A DNA stretch of 64,000 bases from Aquimarina macrocephali JAMB N27 (GTDB lineage Bacteria > Bacteroidota > Bacteroidia > Flavobacteriales > Flavobacteriaceae), in contig NZ_JACA01000005.1 in assembly GCF_000520995.1 (NCBI RefSeq), forward strand, positions 328,888 through 392,887, written 5' to 3'. Positions 7,770-16,677 of this stretch are shown piece after piece. Position numbers and translations under genes: made by a program. The notes below the pieces were generated by a model. That model saw only the letters and a list, made by a program, of their open reading frames with translations. It ran no database searches and was not told the origin of the DNA. Each line of letters opens with the position of its first letter. Position 1 is the first letter of the stretch.

Positions 7770-10511
7770 TTGAAATCGTATAAATTTCTATGGATAGGAT
7801 TCTTGTGCATAACAATAAGTGGAAATGCTCAGGACCTGTATGAATATTACGAATCTTTATGGGATCGTAAGGACATCACTATTTCTAGTATTGAAAAAGA
7901 AGTTGATAGTATTATAGACCTTTATGAGAAAAAAGAACAGTATTTACATAGTATTAAAATCGCTCATGAATTTTCTAGAAAACTCTATCGAGAAGATTTA
8001 TATACAAAGGGAATTAACTATGTAGAATACGAAATATCAGTATACCGAAAGTTAAGTTTAAGAAATAATATGTATGCAAAAGCTCTATATAATTTAGGGC
8101 TTTTTTATTCCCTTGTAAAGAATTTTGAAAAATCTATAACTTGTTATCAAGAAGTAGTTGATATTAATACCGATGAGTATAGTACCGCCAAGGCATTTTG
8201 CGAATTAGGAAAGTATTATTATAAAAGAGGAGATTTTTTTAGATCAAAAGATTACTATTCTCGTGGGGTTACTGGTTTAGAAAAATTTGATAAAAAGAAA
8301 CTTTTAATAAAAAAATATATAGATTATTATCATGTTTTATTTGGGATAGACACTAAAAAGAGTCTGGACCAAATGTTTGAAGTGATGAATAAGACTAATC
8401 AACTTTTTCTTCTTGTTCAAGATTATTCATTAAACGATTATCGTACTTTGAACAATGACTATGCAAATTATTATTCTACCGAAGAAAGATTAGATTTTCA
8501 TAAAGCCAGGTATTATAGCTATCGAAACCTAAATAAAGCCATACAGGATAATGATTCTACTTTTATATGTACATCGTATACCAACCTTGGAAGATTGTAT
8601 ATAGATGCTAAAGATGAAACACAAAAAGACAGCGTTCTCTTCTTTTTGAATAATGGATTGAAATATTCTCGAAGAAGAGAAGAGAAGTCTATTGTATACC
8701 ATCAATTGAGTAATTATTATTTAGATAAGAATGAGTATCACGATGCACTTGTTAATATTCAAAAATCTTTAATTGAGAGTATTCGTCTGGATCAGAATAT
8801 CTCAGCTTTACCTAGGCAGAATGATTTAATGATTTCGGATAATCAGTACTATGTTTTATTAGCCTTGATCCAGAAAGCAACTATTCTTATAAAATTATAT
8901 GAGAAAGAAAATAATAGTAAACATATTGAACTTGCGCTTTCTAATTTGTTATCAGCAGATAAATTAGTTGATATTTTACTCGATGTTAGTAAGGAAGAAG
9001 AATCAAGATTAAACTGGCGAAAAAAAGCTTCAGAAATTTATCTAAAAGGAATACTGGTTTGTGAAATTCTTGATAAAGAAGAAAAAGCCTTTTACTTTTC
9101 AGAAAAAAAGAAAGCATTACTTTTAACAGAAGATATCCTTAAGAATACTGATAAATGGCAATTACCAGGTGAAATATTAGAACAAGAAAATGAGCTTAAA
9201 AAACAGATTCTAGATTTAGAAAATTTAATTTCTTCTCAGAAAAATAGAGATAGTATTAAGAAGTTAGAGTATAAGCGTTTTGAATTAAAACAAGAATATC
9301 AGAAACAAGAAGATTCTTTACAAATAGCATTTCCAGACTATTACAAAGAGAAAGAAACGACTAGCATAATTGATTTAAAGAAAATTCAAGAAACTTTAGA
9401 TAAAGACAGTGTTATCATATCTTATGTTAGTAATAGGGATGATGATGATGATTCTTTTAGTGAATTGTATGCTGTTTTGGTTTCTAATACCAAAACAGAA
9501 ATAATAAGAATAAGCGAATTAAAAGCTGTAGAAAAGCTAATCAGAACATACAGAAATCAATTATCTAAACCTTTTGAGACAGAAGAAGATAGATTAAGAT
9601 TTCAGGAAATAGCTTCCGAATTATATACTTTATTGATTCCAAAAGGCAAAATCTCAACGTCTTTGAATCAAAAACACCTTATTATAATTCCTGATGGTAC
9701 TCTACAATATATTCCTTTTGAATCCTTAGTAGTAGATAAGAATACCAATCGATATCTTATAGAAGACAACGAAATAAGTTATGGGTATTCTATGTCTTTT
9801 TTACAGCATAATGCTACCGTAAAGAGAAAACCATCTATGGATTTAGTAGCCTTTGCTCCAGTAACTTTTGCACATAGTGATTTAGATGATATTACCAACA
9901 GTATCAATGAAATTAATGCTATAGATAATTATATATCCTTAAATAGTTACCTAGAAAAGGAAGCATCTAAACAAAACTTTTTATCCAAAACAACGAATCA
10001 TAAAATAATCCACCTGGCTACGCATGCTAATTTTTCGGATAACCTTCAAATAGCATTTAATGATACTAGTCTAGAATATCATGAGTTATATACGTCCAGA
10101 AATCAAGCAGAATTAGTGGTATTAAGTGCTTGTAATACGTCTTTAGGAAAAATAGCTAAAGGAGAAGGTGTTATGAGTTTGGCTAGAGGATTTTTCTATG
10201 CAGGGACTAATACGGTGATTTCATCTCTATGGAATGCTAATGATAAATCTACAGCTCAAATAATGGAAAGCTTTTATAGTAATTTAGATAAGGGGCAAAC
10301 TAAATCTAAAGCTTTGCATAATGCCAAAATTGAATATATAAACTCTACTTCTTTATCAGACGCTTCTCCACATTATTGGGCAACATTTGTATTAATTGGT
10401 GATTCAGAAACCAAATTATTTCCATCCAATAATCTCTTCTATGGGATTATTTCATTCCTTTTTTTAGTATTGATAATCAGTATTTTACTGTTTTTTATCA
10501 AAAAAAGATAA
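7770..10511 (+). CDS. exported TPR-CHAT protein (caspase-like protease domain) with C-terminal membrane anchor
   Basis: 913 residues from a TTG start 8 bp after the lipoprotein stop; the TTG is chosen because a signal peptide (MKSYKFLWIGFLCITISGNA) follows directly. Residues ~60-420 are TPR repeats (ALYNLGLFYSLVKNFEKSI; CTSYTNLGRLYIDAKDETQ). A coiled coil lies at ~465-520. A CHAT domain fills ~600-880, with the expected dyad: His in HLATHA (His752) and Cys in VVLSACNTSLGK (Cys788). SLARGFFYAGTNTVISSLW is also typical of CHAT. A transmembrane helix (NLFYGIISFLFLVLIISILL) and KKR end the protein. Topology inferred: the whole TPR-CHAT body is periplasmic and anchored in the inner membrane, the same compartment as the TPR domain of the divergent anti-sigma protein. 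No cas gene is near. Confidence 0.88.
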   Translation: MKSYKFLWIGFLCITISGNAQDLYEYYESLWDRKDITISSIEKEVDSIIDLYEKKEQYLHSIKIAHEFSRKLYREDLYTKGINYVEYEISVYRKLSLRNNMYAKALYNLGLFYSLVKNFEKSITCYQEVVDINTDEYSTAKAFCELGKYYYKRGDFFRSKDYYSRGVTGLEKFDKKKLLIKKYIDYYHVLFGIDTKKSLDQMFEVMNKTNQLFLLVQDYSLNDYRTLNNDYANYYSTEERLDFHKARYYSYRNLNKAIQDNDSTFICTSYTNLGRLYIDAKDETQKDSVLFFLNNGLKYSRRREEKSIVYHQLSNYYLDKNEYHDALVNIQKSLIESIRLDQNISALPRQNDLMISDNQYYVLLALIQKATILIKLYEKENNSKHIELALSNLLSADKLVDILLDVSKEEESRLNWRKKASEIYLKGILVCEILDKEEKAFYFSEKKKALLLTEDILKNTDKWQLPGEILEQENELKKQILDLENLISSQKNRDSIKKLEYKRFELKQEYQKQEDSLQIAFPDYYKEKETTSIIDLKKIQETLDKDSVIISYVSNRDDDDDSFSELYAVLVSNTKTEIIRISELKAVEKLIRTYRNQLSKPFETEEDRLRFQEIASELYTLLIPKGKISTSLNQKHLIIIPDGTLQYIPFESLVVDKNTNRYLIEDNEISYGYSMSFLQHNATVKRKPSMDLVAFAPVTFAHSDLDDITNSINEINAIDNYISLNSYLEKEASKQNFLSKTTNHKIIHLATHANFSDNLQIAFNDTSLEYHELYTSRNQAELVVLSACNTSLGKIAKGEGVMSLARGFFYAGTNTVISSLWNANDKSTAQIMESFYSNLDKGQTKSKALHNAKIEYINSTSLSDASPHYWATFVLIGDSETKLFPSNNLFYGIISFLFLVLIISILLFFIKKR

Positions 10512-10515
10512 TTTT

Positions 10516-10547
10516 TTTGGGTAACAAAATACTAGTTATGGTCACAG
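10516..10547 (+). promoter_or_regulatory. second copy of the two-box GGTAAC element
   Basis: GGGTAACAAAAT (10519-10530) and GGTCAC (10540-10545) are spaced 20 bp apart, as in the element at 7306-7337. It begins within a few bases of the CHAT stop codon and ~130 bp before the next lipoprotein gene. The shared 32-bp stretch suggests both transcription units answer to the same sigma factor or regulator. Confidence 0.55.
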
Positions 10548-10679
10548 GACAGCATAATTATTAAAAGAGAATCTTTTCTTTTCTAATTATATCATAAAAA
10601 TTCTTTCGCGAAGAATGGACATACACTATGAGTGTCTTTAAATGTTTATAGTATTAATACAATTAAAATTATAATAAAT

Positions 10680-11465
10680 ATGTTACACAAATCAAAAATT
10701 ATAATAACGTTCCTTTTAGGTTTTTTACTGTTTTCTTGTGCAGAAGATAATAATAATGATTTACAAGAAAATCAATTAAAAACTATTTCTGATAGCTCTA
10801 AAAATGCTACTGAATATTGTAATACAATAGCTGATTCGAAAAACCCTTATAATTATGTTGGTGAAATACATAATGAAATATTAAATGAATTTGTTCTTAA
10901 CTATTCGGGAAAAAGATTGTCGGTAGATGAAATAGTTAGTATTGTTGAAGGTTTAGCAAATGAGAATCCTAGATTTTTAAGTATTGAGGGTGAGGAAACC
11001 CCTGTAGATCCATCAGATATATTGAGAGGAATTGATGATTTTGGAAATAATTTTCATAACATTATAAACGACCTGAGATTGTCATCACGTGCAAAAAATG
11101 ATTTAAAAGTTTTAATTGATTATCTGTTTGATAGCGCATATTCGGAGAGAGAACCTAATTTTGATACAGTTCAGAGGGATTTAATTAGATTCGAGAATAA
11201 TGCTCTTGGAAATAAAGATTACACTAGAGAGGAGAGAAAAACAATTTTATCTGCTATTTCTACGGCGAGATACTCAACATGTTACTGGTATAATTATTAT
11301 GGCTCTGTAAGAGTAGCTGATAATTCACTTGCAAAGAAGAGAAAATGGTGGCAATGGTTAATAGTAGGTGCTGCAGATGTTGGCGGTACAATGGCGGGGA
11401 CCATAGCTACAGGAGTGACTGCAAGCTCAACAGCTTATACCTATACAGATCCAGACAATAAATAA
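10680..11465 (+). CDS. lipoprotein with glycine/alanine-rich hydrophobic tail
   Basis: 261 residues from ATG 10680. An in-frame GTG at 10632 would add 16 residues before the signal peptide and is rejected. The start MLHKSKIIITFLLGFLLFSC has a lipobox (LFSC). The mature protein is mostly helical (NPYNYVGEIHNEILNEFVL; DILRGIDDFGNNFHNIINDL). It ends in a Trp-rich turn (KKRKWWQWLIVGAADVGG) and a Gly/Ala/Thr-rich hydrophobic tail (TMAGTIATGVTASS). The tail resembles glycine-zipper segments of pore-forming or bacteriocin-like peptides, but that is only a resemblance. Two Cys (..ATEYCN.., ..YSTCYW..) could pair. Preceded by the second two-box element, so probably co-regulated with the CHAT operon. 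Confidence 0.7.
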   Translation: MLHKSKIIITFLLGFLLFSCAEDNNNDLQENQLKTISDSSKNATEYCNTIADSKNPYNYVGEIHNEILNEFVLNYSGKRLSVDEIVSIVEGLANENPRFLSIEGEETPVDPSDILRGIDDFGNNFHNIINDLRLSSRAKNDLKVLIDYLFDSAYSEREPNFDTVQRDLIRFENNALGNKDYTREERKTILSAISTARYSTCYWYNYYGSVRVADNSLAKKRKWWQWLIVGAADVGGTMAGTIATGVTASSTAYTYTDPDNK

Positions 11466-11502
11466 GGGATTGGTTTGTATAAATAGCATAACCCAATTTT
11501 AG

Positions 11503-11560
11503 ATAGCGTGAGTTTGAATTATGAAACTAAAACAGCTTTCATAATTCAAACTCACGCTAT
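11503..11560. terminator. 24-bp perfect inverted repeat, likely terminator-like hairpin
   Basis: Arms at 11503-11526 and 11537-11560 are perfect reverse complements (starting ATAGCGTGAGTTTG) around a 10-nt loop. They begin 37 bp after the lipoprotein stop. There is no T run directly after the right arm (TTAAAAATAC), so it is not a classical intrinsic terminator. The stem is long enough to act as an RNA stabiliser or to be a mobile-element relic. Confidence 0.6.
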
Positions 11561-11624
11561 TTAAAAATACAGATTACATTTAATTACTGGAACATAATAT
11601 TTAGAATTCGTTTTATACACAATT

Positions 11625-12221
11625 ATGAAAATTTATTTAGTCAAAATAGCTGCATTCTTTTTACTAACTCTTATGTTATTAAGTTGTGATCGTACTAATT
11701 ATGATGGGCATTTATATATTGTATCACGAAACTCAAAAAGTAAAGAGGGTAATTTAGTTTTAAAATACAATTCAACTCCTAACGACATTTCACATATTGG
11801 TATCACTTTTAGCAAAGATATAGATGCGTATGTTTACAATGTTAGCTATGATAGTATAAATGGTTTTGGGTCTTCTTTAATTAAAGAAAGAATAGATTTC
11901 TTTTGGTCTTCACCAAATAATAAAGATAATAGAATTTGGTCATTGCCAATTAGTAAAGAAGAATATGAAAGATTGAAAGAGTATATAAAAAAACTTGAAA
12001 AAGAAAAGATTCATTTTGATTTTGACCCTAAAACCAATTTGGGGTTGTATTGCTCAGAATTTGTTTATAATGCTTTAGTATTTGCTAACAATAAAAAATT
12101 TACAGTAAAACCTATTGGCAAAAAATTAAAAGGTTATGAAAGGTTAATAACCAATGAAGAATACTTATCTTATTATCCAGCGGATTTTTTTCTTGAATAT
12201 TTAAAAATAAAAGAATTGTAA
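11625..12221 (+). CDS. lipoprotein with permuted papain-like (YiiX/C92-type) fold
   Basis: 198 residues. The signal peptide MKIYLVKIAAFFLLTLMLLS ends in a lipobox with Cys (LLSCDRTNY). The mature domain has the order seen in permuted NlpC/P60-like proteins of the YiiX/YaeF type: an N-terminal His motif (DISHIGITFSKDI) and a later Cys motif (LGLYCSEFVYNALVFAN), followed by a proline-containing end (YYPADFF). Such folds act as amidases or thioesterases on cell-envelope or lipid substrates. Both predicted catalytic residues are present. It stands alone between the inverted repeat and a 420-bp gap; whether it belongs to the CHAT island is open. Confidence 0.7.
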   Translation: MKIYLVKIAAFFLLTLMLLSCDRTNYDGHLYIVSRNSKSKEGNLVLKYNSTPNDISHIGITFSKDIDAYVYNVSYDSINGFGSSLIKERIDFFWSSPNNKDNRIWSLPISKEEYERLKEYIKKLEKEKIHFDFDPKTNLGLYCSEFVYNALVFANNKKFTVKPIGKKLKGYERLITNEEYLSYYPADFFLEYLKIKEL

Positions 12222-12641
12222 AAATTCTATTTGATGTATTTAATGATTTTTTTTGTATTAATATATCTTCAATACCAGTATTTCCTTTTTTAGAAAATCC
12301 TATAATGTAATCTAATTGTACTACAGAAGCATTTTGAAAACTCCTCGTTTAATTTCGTACAGCTCAGTTTACCAAGCTTAACTTCTTATAAGCAGAAAAG
12401 TTTGAGTATCTAGGGTTTTTATTGAGAAACCTTTTTTTTATTGAATATTTAGTATACCAGTATCGAGGCAGCTTACTACCCATAATTTACTCTTCTTGGA
12501 AAATTTTATTCCTGTTAAAATATTCTTAATATTTGTAACATTGATAATTACTACACGTATTATAGTACATTAATTATAAACTAACTCATATAATCAACTC
12601 TGGTGTGTTTACAAGACACCATAAAACAATTAAAATAACAT
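12222..12641. other. 420-bp intergenic region with a possible decayed coding remnant on the minus strand
   Basis: No intact gene. On the minus strand 12348-12228 a 40-codon open stretch reads TRSFQNASVVQLDYIIGFSK and continues with KGNTGIEDILIQKKSL, which has the composition of real protein. It is preceded by stops and frame changes, for example an overlapping frame with ELYEIKRGVFKMLL. It looks like a decayed gene or mobile-element end. The remainder is AT-rich and presumably contains the promoter of the M16 protease gene; I find no clean TAnnTTTG. Confidence 0.3.
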
Positions 12642-15623
12642 ATGAAATTAATTAAAACGGTTTTGTTATTGCTGTCAGTTATTTGTCTTAGCAATTGTAA
12701 AAAATCATCATCAGAAACGAGTGTTTCGCAAGAAATTAAAGTCGAACAACATACCGACACAGCAGGTTTCAACTATGAAACTGTTACTAACGATCCAACA
12801 GGGTTAAGATTATATACCTTGGAGAATGGCTTAAAAGTATATTTAGCTAAAAATGAAGAAGAACCAAAAATTCAAACTTTTATAGCCGTACGAGCTGGTT
12901 CAAATTATGACCCTAAAGAAGCTACAGGGCTTGCTCATTATTTAGAGCATATGGTTTTTAAAGGTACTGATGAGATAGGTACTCAGGATTTTGAAAAAGA
13001 AAAAGTATTACTACAACAGATTTCTGATTTATATGAACAACATAAAGCAGAAACAGATGAAGATAAAAAGAAGGAGATATACAAGAAGATTGATGAAGTT
13101 TCTTTTGAAGCCTCAAAAATATCTATATCTAATGAATATGATAAAATGATTAGTTCTTTAGGAGCAGAAGGAACCAATGCACATACATGGTTTGAAGAGA
13201 CTGTATATAAAAACAAAATCCCGGCTAATGAACTAGATAAATGGCTTAATGTAGAAAGTGAGCGATTTAGTCAACTGGTATTGCGTTTGTTTCATACAGA
13301 GCTAGAAGCTGTTTATGAAGAATTTAATAGAGGACAGGATAGCGATGGGTGGAAATCATATGCTGCAATGCTAGAAGGGTTGTTTCCCAATCACCCATAT
13401 GGGCAACAAAAAACAATAGGAACCTCTGAGCATCTTAAAAACCCTTCAATGGTAGCGATACATAATTATTTTGACAAGTATTATGTTCCTAATAATATGG
13501 CTATGGTATTGGTTGGAGATATTGATTTTGATCAAACTATACAGAAAGTAAACAAAGCTTTTGGTGGTTTTGAGAAGAAAGAAGTTGTTCATCCTGTATT
13601 GCCAAAAGAAGAACCAATAACCAGTCCGGTTATTAAAGAAGTATTTGGACCTACTGCAGAATCTGTTTCTGTAGCATTTCGTTCAGGTGCTATAGGAACA
13701 AAAGAAGAAAAACTTCTAACACTAGCAGATATGTTATTGGCTAATGGTAATGCTGGTCTAATTGATTTGAACTTAAATCAAAAGCAAGCGGTTCAAAATG
13801 CAGGTTGTTCACCAACATTTTTAAATGATTATGGATACCATCAATTTTATGGATCACCAAAAGCAGATCAGACTCTGGATGAAGTGAAAGATTTATTGCT
13901 CTCTCAAATCGATAAGTTAAAAAAAGGAGAGTTTGACGAGTGGATGATTTCTGCAGTGGTTAATGACTTAAAACTTAGCCAAACAAGAGAATATGAAAAT
14001 AATACTGCATTAGCTTCGGCATATTACAATGCATTTATTCATAGAGAAGATTGGAAAGATAAAGTCGAATTTTTAAATGAACTTAAGAAAGTTTCAAAAC
14101 AAGAATTAGTAGATTTTGCAAATTCTTTTTATAAGGATAATTATGTAGTGATATACAAGCGTAAAGGAGAAGATAAAAACATTACTAAAGTAGAAAACCC
14201 TGGTATTACTCCTGTAGAGTTAAACAGAGATAAACAATCAGAATTTATCAAGGCATTTACTCAGCAAGAAACTCCTGCTTTAACCCCTAAGTATATTGAT
14301 TATAAATCAGCGATTAAAGAAACTAAGACAACAAGTGAATTAAAAGTATCCTATATTGATAACCCTAATAATGACTTATTTAACCTTAGTATCATTTTTG
14401 ATATGGGAAGAGATAATGATCGTAAAGTTTCTCTGGCAACAGGATATTTAGATTATTTAGGTACAGATAAATACTCTCCAGAAGAGCTAAAAAAGGAATT
14501 CTATAAACTAGGAATTGATTATTTTGTAAATGCAGGTTCTGATAAAACTTATGTCGGTATTTCTGGGTTAAAAGAAAACCTTGATGCAGGCTTGGCTTTA
14601 TTAGAGCATTTATGGACTAATGCAGTTCCTAACCAGGAAACATATGCGAAATATGTAGATCAGATCGCAAAAGGACGTCAGGATTCGAAAACACAAAAAG
14701 GAAACATTTTGTGGAATGGGTTGATGAGCTATGGTATGTATGGTGATAATTCTCCTTTACGTAATATCTATACAATAGGAGAGTTGCAGGCTGTTAATCC
14801 ACAGGAATTAGTAGATAAAATTAAAGAGCTTCGTAATTTTAAACAACGTATATTTTATTATGGTAAAGATGTAGATGCGGCAATAGCTTCTATAAACAAA
14901 AATCATAAGATTCAGGGTGAATTGTTAGACTATCCAGAAGAAGTTAAATACGTCCAAAAAGAAACCGGAGGTAATGTGTATTTTGTTGATTATGATATGG
15001 TACAGAGTGAAATGATATTTTTGGCAAAAGGATCAGAGTTTGATTCTGGTAAAATGGCAGCTTCAAGATTGTTTAATACATACTTTGGTAGTGGATTATC
15101 ATCTATAGTGTTTCAAGAAATTAGAGAGTCAAAATCATTAGCATATTCTGCATTTTCTGCATATTCAACAGCATCAGAAAAAGGAGATTCTAATTATGTA
15201 TATGCATATATAGGTACCCAGGCAAATAAAATGCCTCAGGCAGTAGATGCAATGATGGATTTAATGACTAATATGCCAGAAGCAGAAGAACAGTTTAACG
15301 CTGCAAAAGAAGCAACATTAAAGAAAATTGCTGCTCAGCGTATAACTAAATCTAAAATTTTCTGGACTTATGAAGGGTTGAAAAAAAGAGGAATCGATAA
15401 TGATAATCGAGAAGAGATGTATAATACCATTAAAGATATGACTCTAGAAGATCTTAAGTCTTTCTTTAATGAAAATATAAAAGGAGAAACCTATAACGTA
15501 CTTGTAGTTGGTAATAAAAAAGATGTAAATATGGATGCGTTATCTAAATTAGGTGTAGTTAAAGAAATGGATGTTGATTATCTTTTTAATTACGAGAAGA
15601 AAAATGAAGATATAAAACTGTAA
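12642..15623 (+). CDS. M16 family zinc metallopeptidase, lipoprotein (two-domain)
   Basis: 993 residues. The N-terminus MKLIKTVLLLLSVICLSNCK is a lipoprotein signal with Cys at 19. The inverted zinc motif HXXEH is HYLEH (residues 99-103, in GLAHYLEHMVFKGT), with the downstream Glu expected in ELEAVYEEFNRG. The first half is the catalytic M16 domain. The second half (from ~540) is an inactive-type partner ending with SKIFWTYEGLKKRGIDNDNR, so the protein has the pitrilysin/PqqL-like four-module build. Likely a periplasmic or surface peptidase degrading small peptides. Followed by a strong hairpin. Confidence 0.92.
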   Translation: MKLIKTVLLLLSVICLSNCKKSSSETSVSQEIKVEQHTDTAGFNYETVTNDPTGLRLYTLENGLKVYLAKNEEEPKIQTFIAVRAGSNYDPKEATGLAHYLEHMVFKGTDEIGTQDFEKEKVLLQQISDLYEQHKAETDEDKKKEIYKKIDEVSFEASKISISNEYDKMISSLGAEGTNAHTWFEETVYKNKIPANELDKWLNVESERFSQLVLRLFHTELEAVYEEFNRGQDSDGWKSYAAMLEGLFPNHPYGQQKTIGTSEHLKNPSMVAIHNYFDKYYVPNNMAMVLVGDIDFDQTIQKVNKAFGGFEKKEVVHPVLPKEEPITSPVIKEVFGPTAESVSVAFRSGAIGTKEEKLLTLADMLLANGNAGLIDLNLNQKQAVQNAGCSPTFLNDYGYHQFYGSPKADQTLDEVKDLLLSQIDKLKKGEFDEWMISAVVNDLKLSQTREYENNTALASAYYNAFIHREDWKDKVEFLNELKKVSKQELVDFANSFYKDNYVVIYKRKGEDKNITKVENPGITPVELNRDKQSEFIKAFTQQETPALTPKYIDYKSAIKETKTTSELKVSYIDNPNNDLFNLSIIFDMGRDNDRKVSLATGYLDYLGTDKYSPEELKKEFYKLGIDYFVNAGSDKTYVGISGLKENLDAGLALLEHLWTNAVPNQETYAKYVDQIAKGRQDSKTQKGNILWNGLMSYGMYGDNSPLRNIYTIGELQAVNPQELVDKIKELRNFKQRIFYYGKDVDAAIASINKNHKIQGELLDYPEEVKYVQKETGGNVYFVDYDMVQSEMIFLAKGSEFDSGKMAASRLFNTYFGSGLSSIVFQEIRESKSLAYSAFSAYSTASEKGDSNYVYAYIGTQANKMPQAVDAMMDLMTNMPEAEEQFNAAKEATLKKIAAQRITKSKIFWTYEGLKKRGIDNDNREEMYNTIKDMTLEDLKSFFNENIKGETYNVLVVGNKKDVNMDALSKLGVVKEMDVDYLFNYEKKNEDIKL

Positions 15624-15651
15624 AATCAGATAAACGATTATTAATTTATAT

Positions 15652-15678
15652 ACCCTGTGAGAAATCACAGGGTTTATT
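15652..15678 (+). terminator. terminator hairpin after the M16 gene
   Basis: ACCCTGTGA (15652-15660) pairs with TCACAGGGT (15665-15673) around GAAA, a stable tetraloop, and is followed by TTATT. Confidence 0.7.
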
Positions 15679-15682
15679 GCTG

Positions 15683-15709
15683 TTGACCTGTTTGTAATTC
15701 TTATATTTG
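15683..15709 (+). promoter_or_regulatory. possible Bacteroidota promoter for fabG
   Basis: TTG at 15683-15685 and TATATTTG at 15702-15709 match the -33/-7 pattern with a 16-bp gap, slightly short. It lies 57 bp before the fabG start. Confidence 0.4.
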
Positions 15710-15765
15710 AATTCACATTGCAAATTATAACTGGTTTAGATACCACAAAAATTAGAACATAACGA

Positions 15766-16512
15766 ATGAATCTTTTACAAGGTAAAACAGCTATTATCAC
15801 TGGAGCTACTCGTGGTATTGGCAAAGGAATAGCAGAAATTTTTGCACAGCAAGGAGCCAATATTGCTTTCACTTATAGTTCTTCTGTTGAAGCAGCTAAG
15901 ACATTAGAAAAAGAATTAAATGGATTAGGAATAAAAGCTAAAGGATATCAAAGTAATGCTGCAAATTACGATCAGGCGCAGGAATTAGCTGCAGATGTCT
16001 TAGAAACATTTGGTAGTATTGATGTTTTAGTGAATAATGCAGGTATTACAAAGGATAACCTTTTAATGCGTATGAGTGAGGAAGATTTTGATAAAGTTAT
16101 CGAAGTAAACCTGAAAAGCGTATTTAATATGACTAAGGCTGTTCAAAGAACTATGCTTAAACAACGTAAAGGAAGTATAATAAACATGAGTTCTGTTGTT
16201 GGAGTAAAAGGTAATGCAGGTCAAGCTAATTATGCAGCTTCAAAAGCTGGAATTATAGGCTTTTCAAAATCTGTTGCGTTAGAGCTTGGATCTAGAAATA
16301 TTAGAAGTAATGTAGTTGCACCTGGTTTTATTGAAACTGAAATGACTGAAAAACTTGACGAAAAAGTTGTCGAAGGATGGCGTAATGCTATTCCGCTAAA
16401 ACGAGGCGGTAGTCCAGAAGATATTGCAAATACATGTTTGTTTCTGGCAAGTGATTTAAGCGCATATATTACAGGACAAGTACTTAATGTGGATGGAGGA
16501 ATGCTTACCTGA
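15766..16512 (+). CDS. fabG: 3-oxoacyl-ACP reductase FabG
   Basis: 248 residues, classical short-chain dehydrogenase. It reduces 3-oxoacyl-ACP with NADPH in fatty-acid elongation. Seen: the cofactor motif [16 protein letters not shown], the catalytic Ser in INMSSVVG, and the YAASK motif with Tyr at about 156 and Lys at about 160. The C-terminal [13 protein letters not shown] is the FabG signature. Monocistronic here. Confidence 0.93.
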   Translation: MNLLQGKTAIITGATRGIGKGIAEIFAQQGANIAFTYSSSVEAAKTLEKELNGLGIKAKGYQSNAANYDQAQELAADVLETFGSIDVLVNNAGITKDNLLMRMSEEDFDKVIEVNLKSVFNMTKAVQRTMLKQRKGSIINMSSVVGVKGNAGQANYAASKAGIIGFSKSVALELGSRNIRSNVVAPGFIETEMTEKLDEKVVEGWRNAIPLKRGGSPEDIANTCLFLASDLSAYITGQVLNVDGGMLT

Positions 16513-16677
16513 TTTTAGAATTACGATTAGCGATTTCAGAATCATTTTTTTTTGAATATTTTAATATTTTTTGATTTTAAAGTCATTAAATTTCAACTTG
16601 TATGAAAAGAGTTGCACTTAACACTCTAAAATAAACTGTAATCCGTAACTCAACCATCGTATATTGTAATTTATAGA

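Noticed and set aside
7770..10511. CHAT protein as Csx29 of a type III-E CRISPR system
   Set aside because: It has a signal peptide and a membrane tail, and there is no cas gene or repeat array in the window; only the logic of control is comparable.
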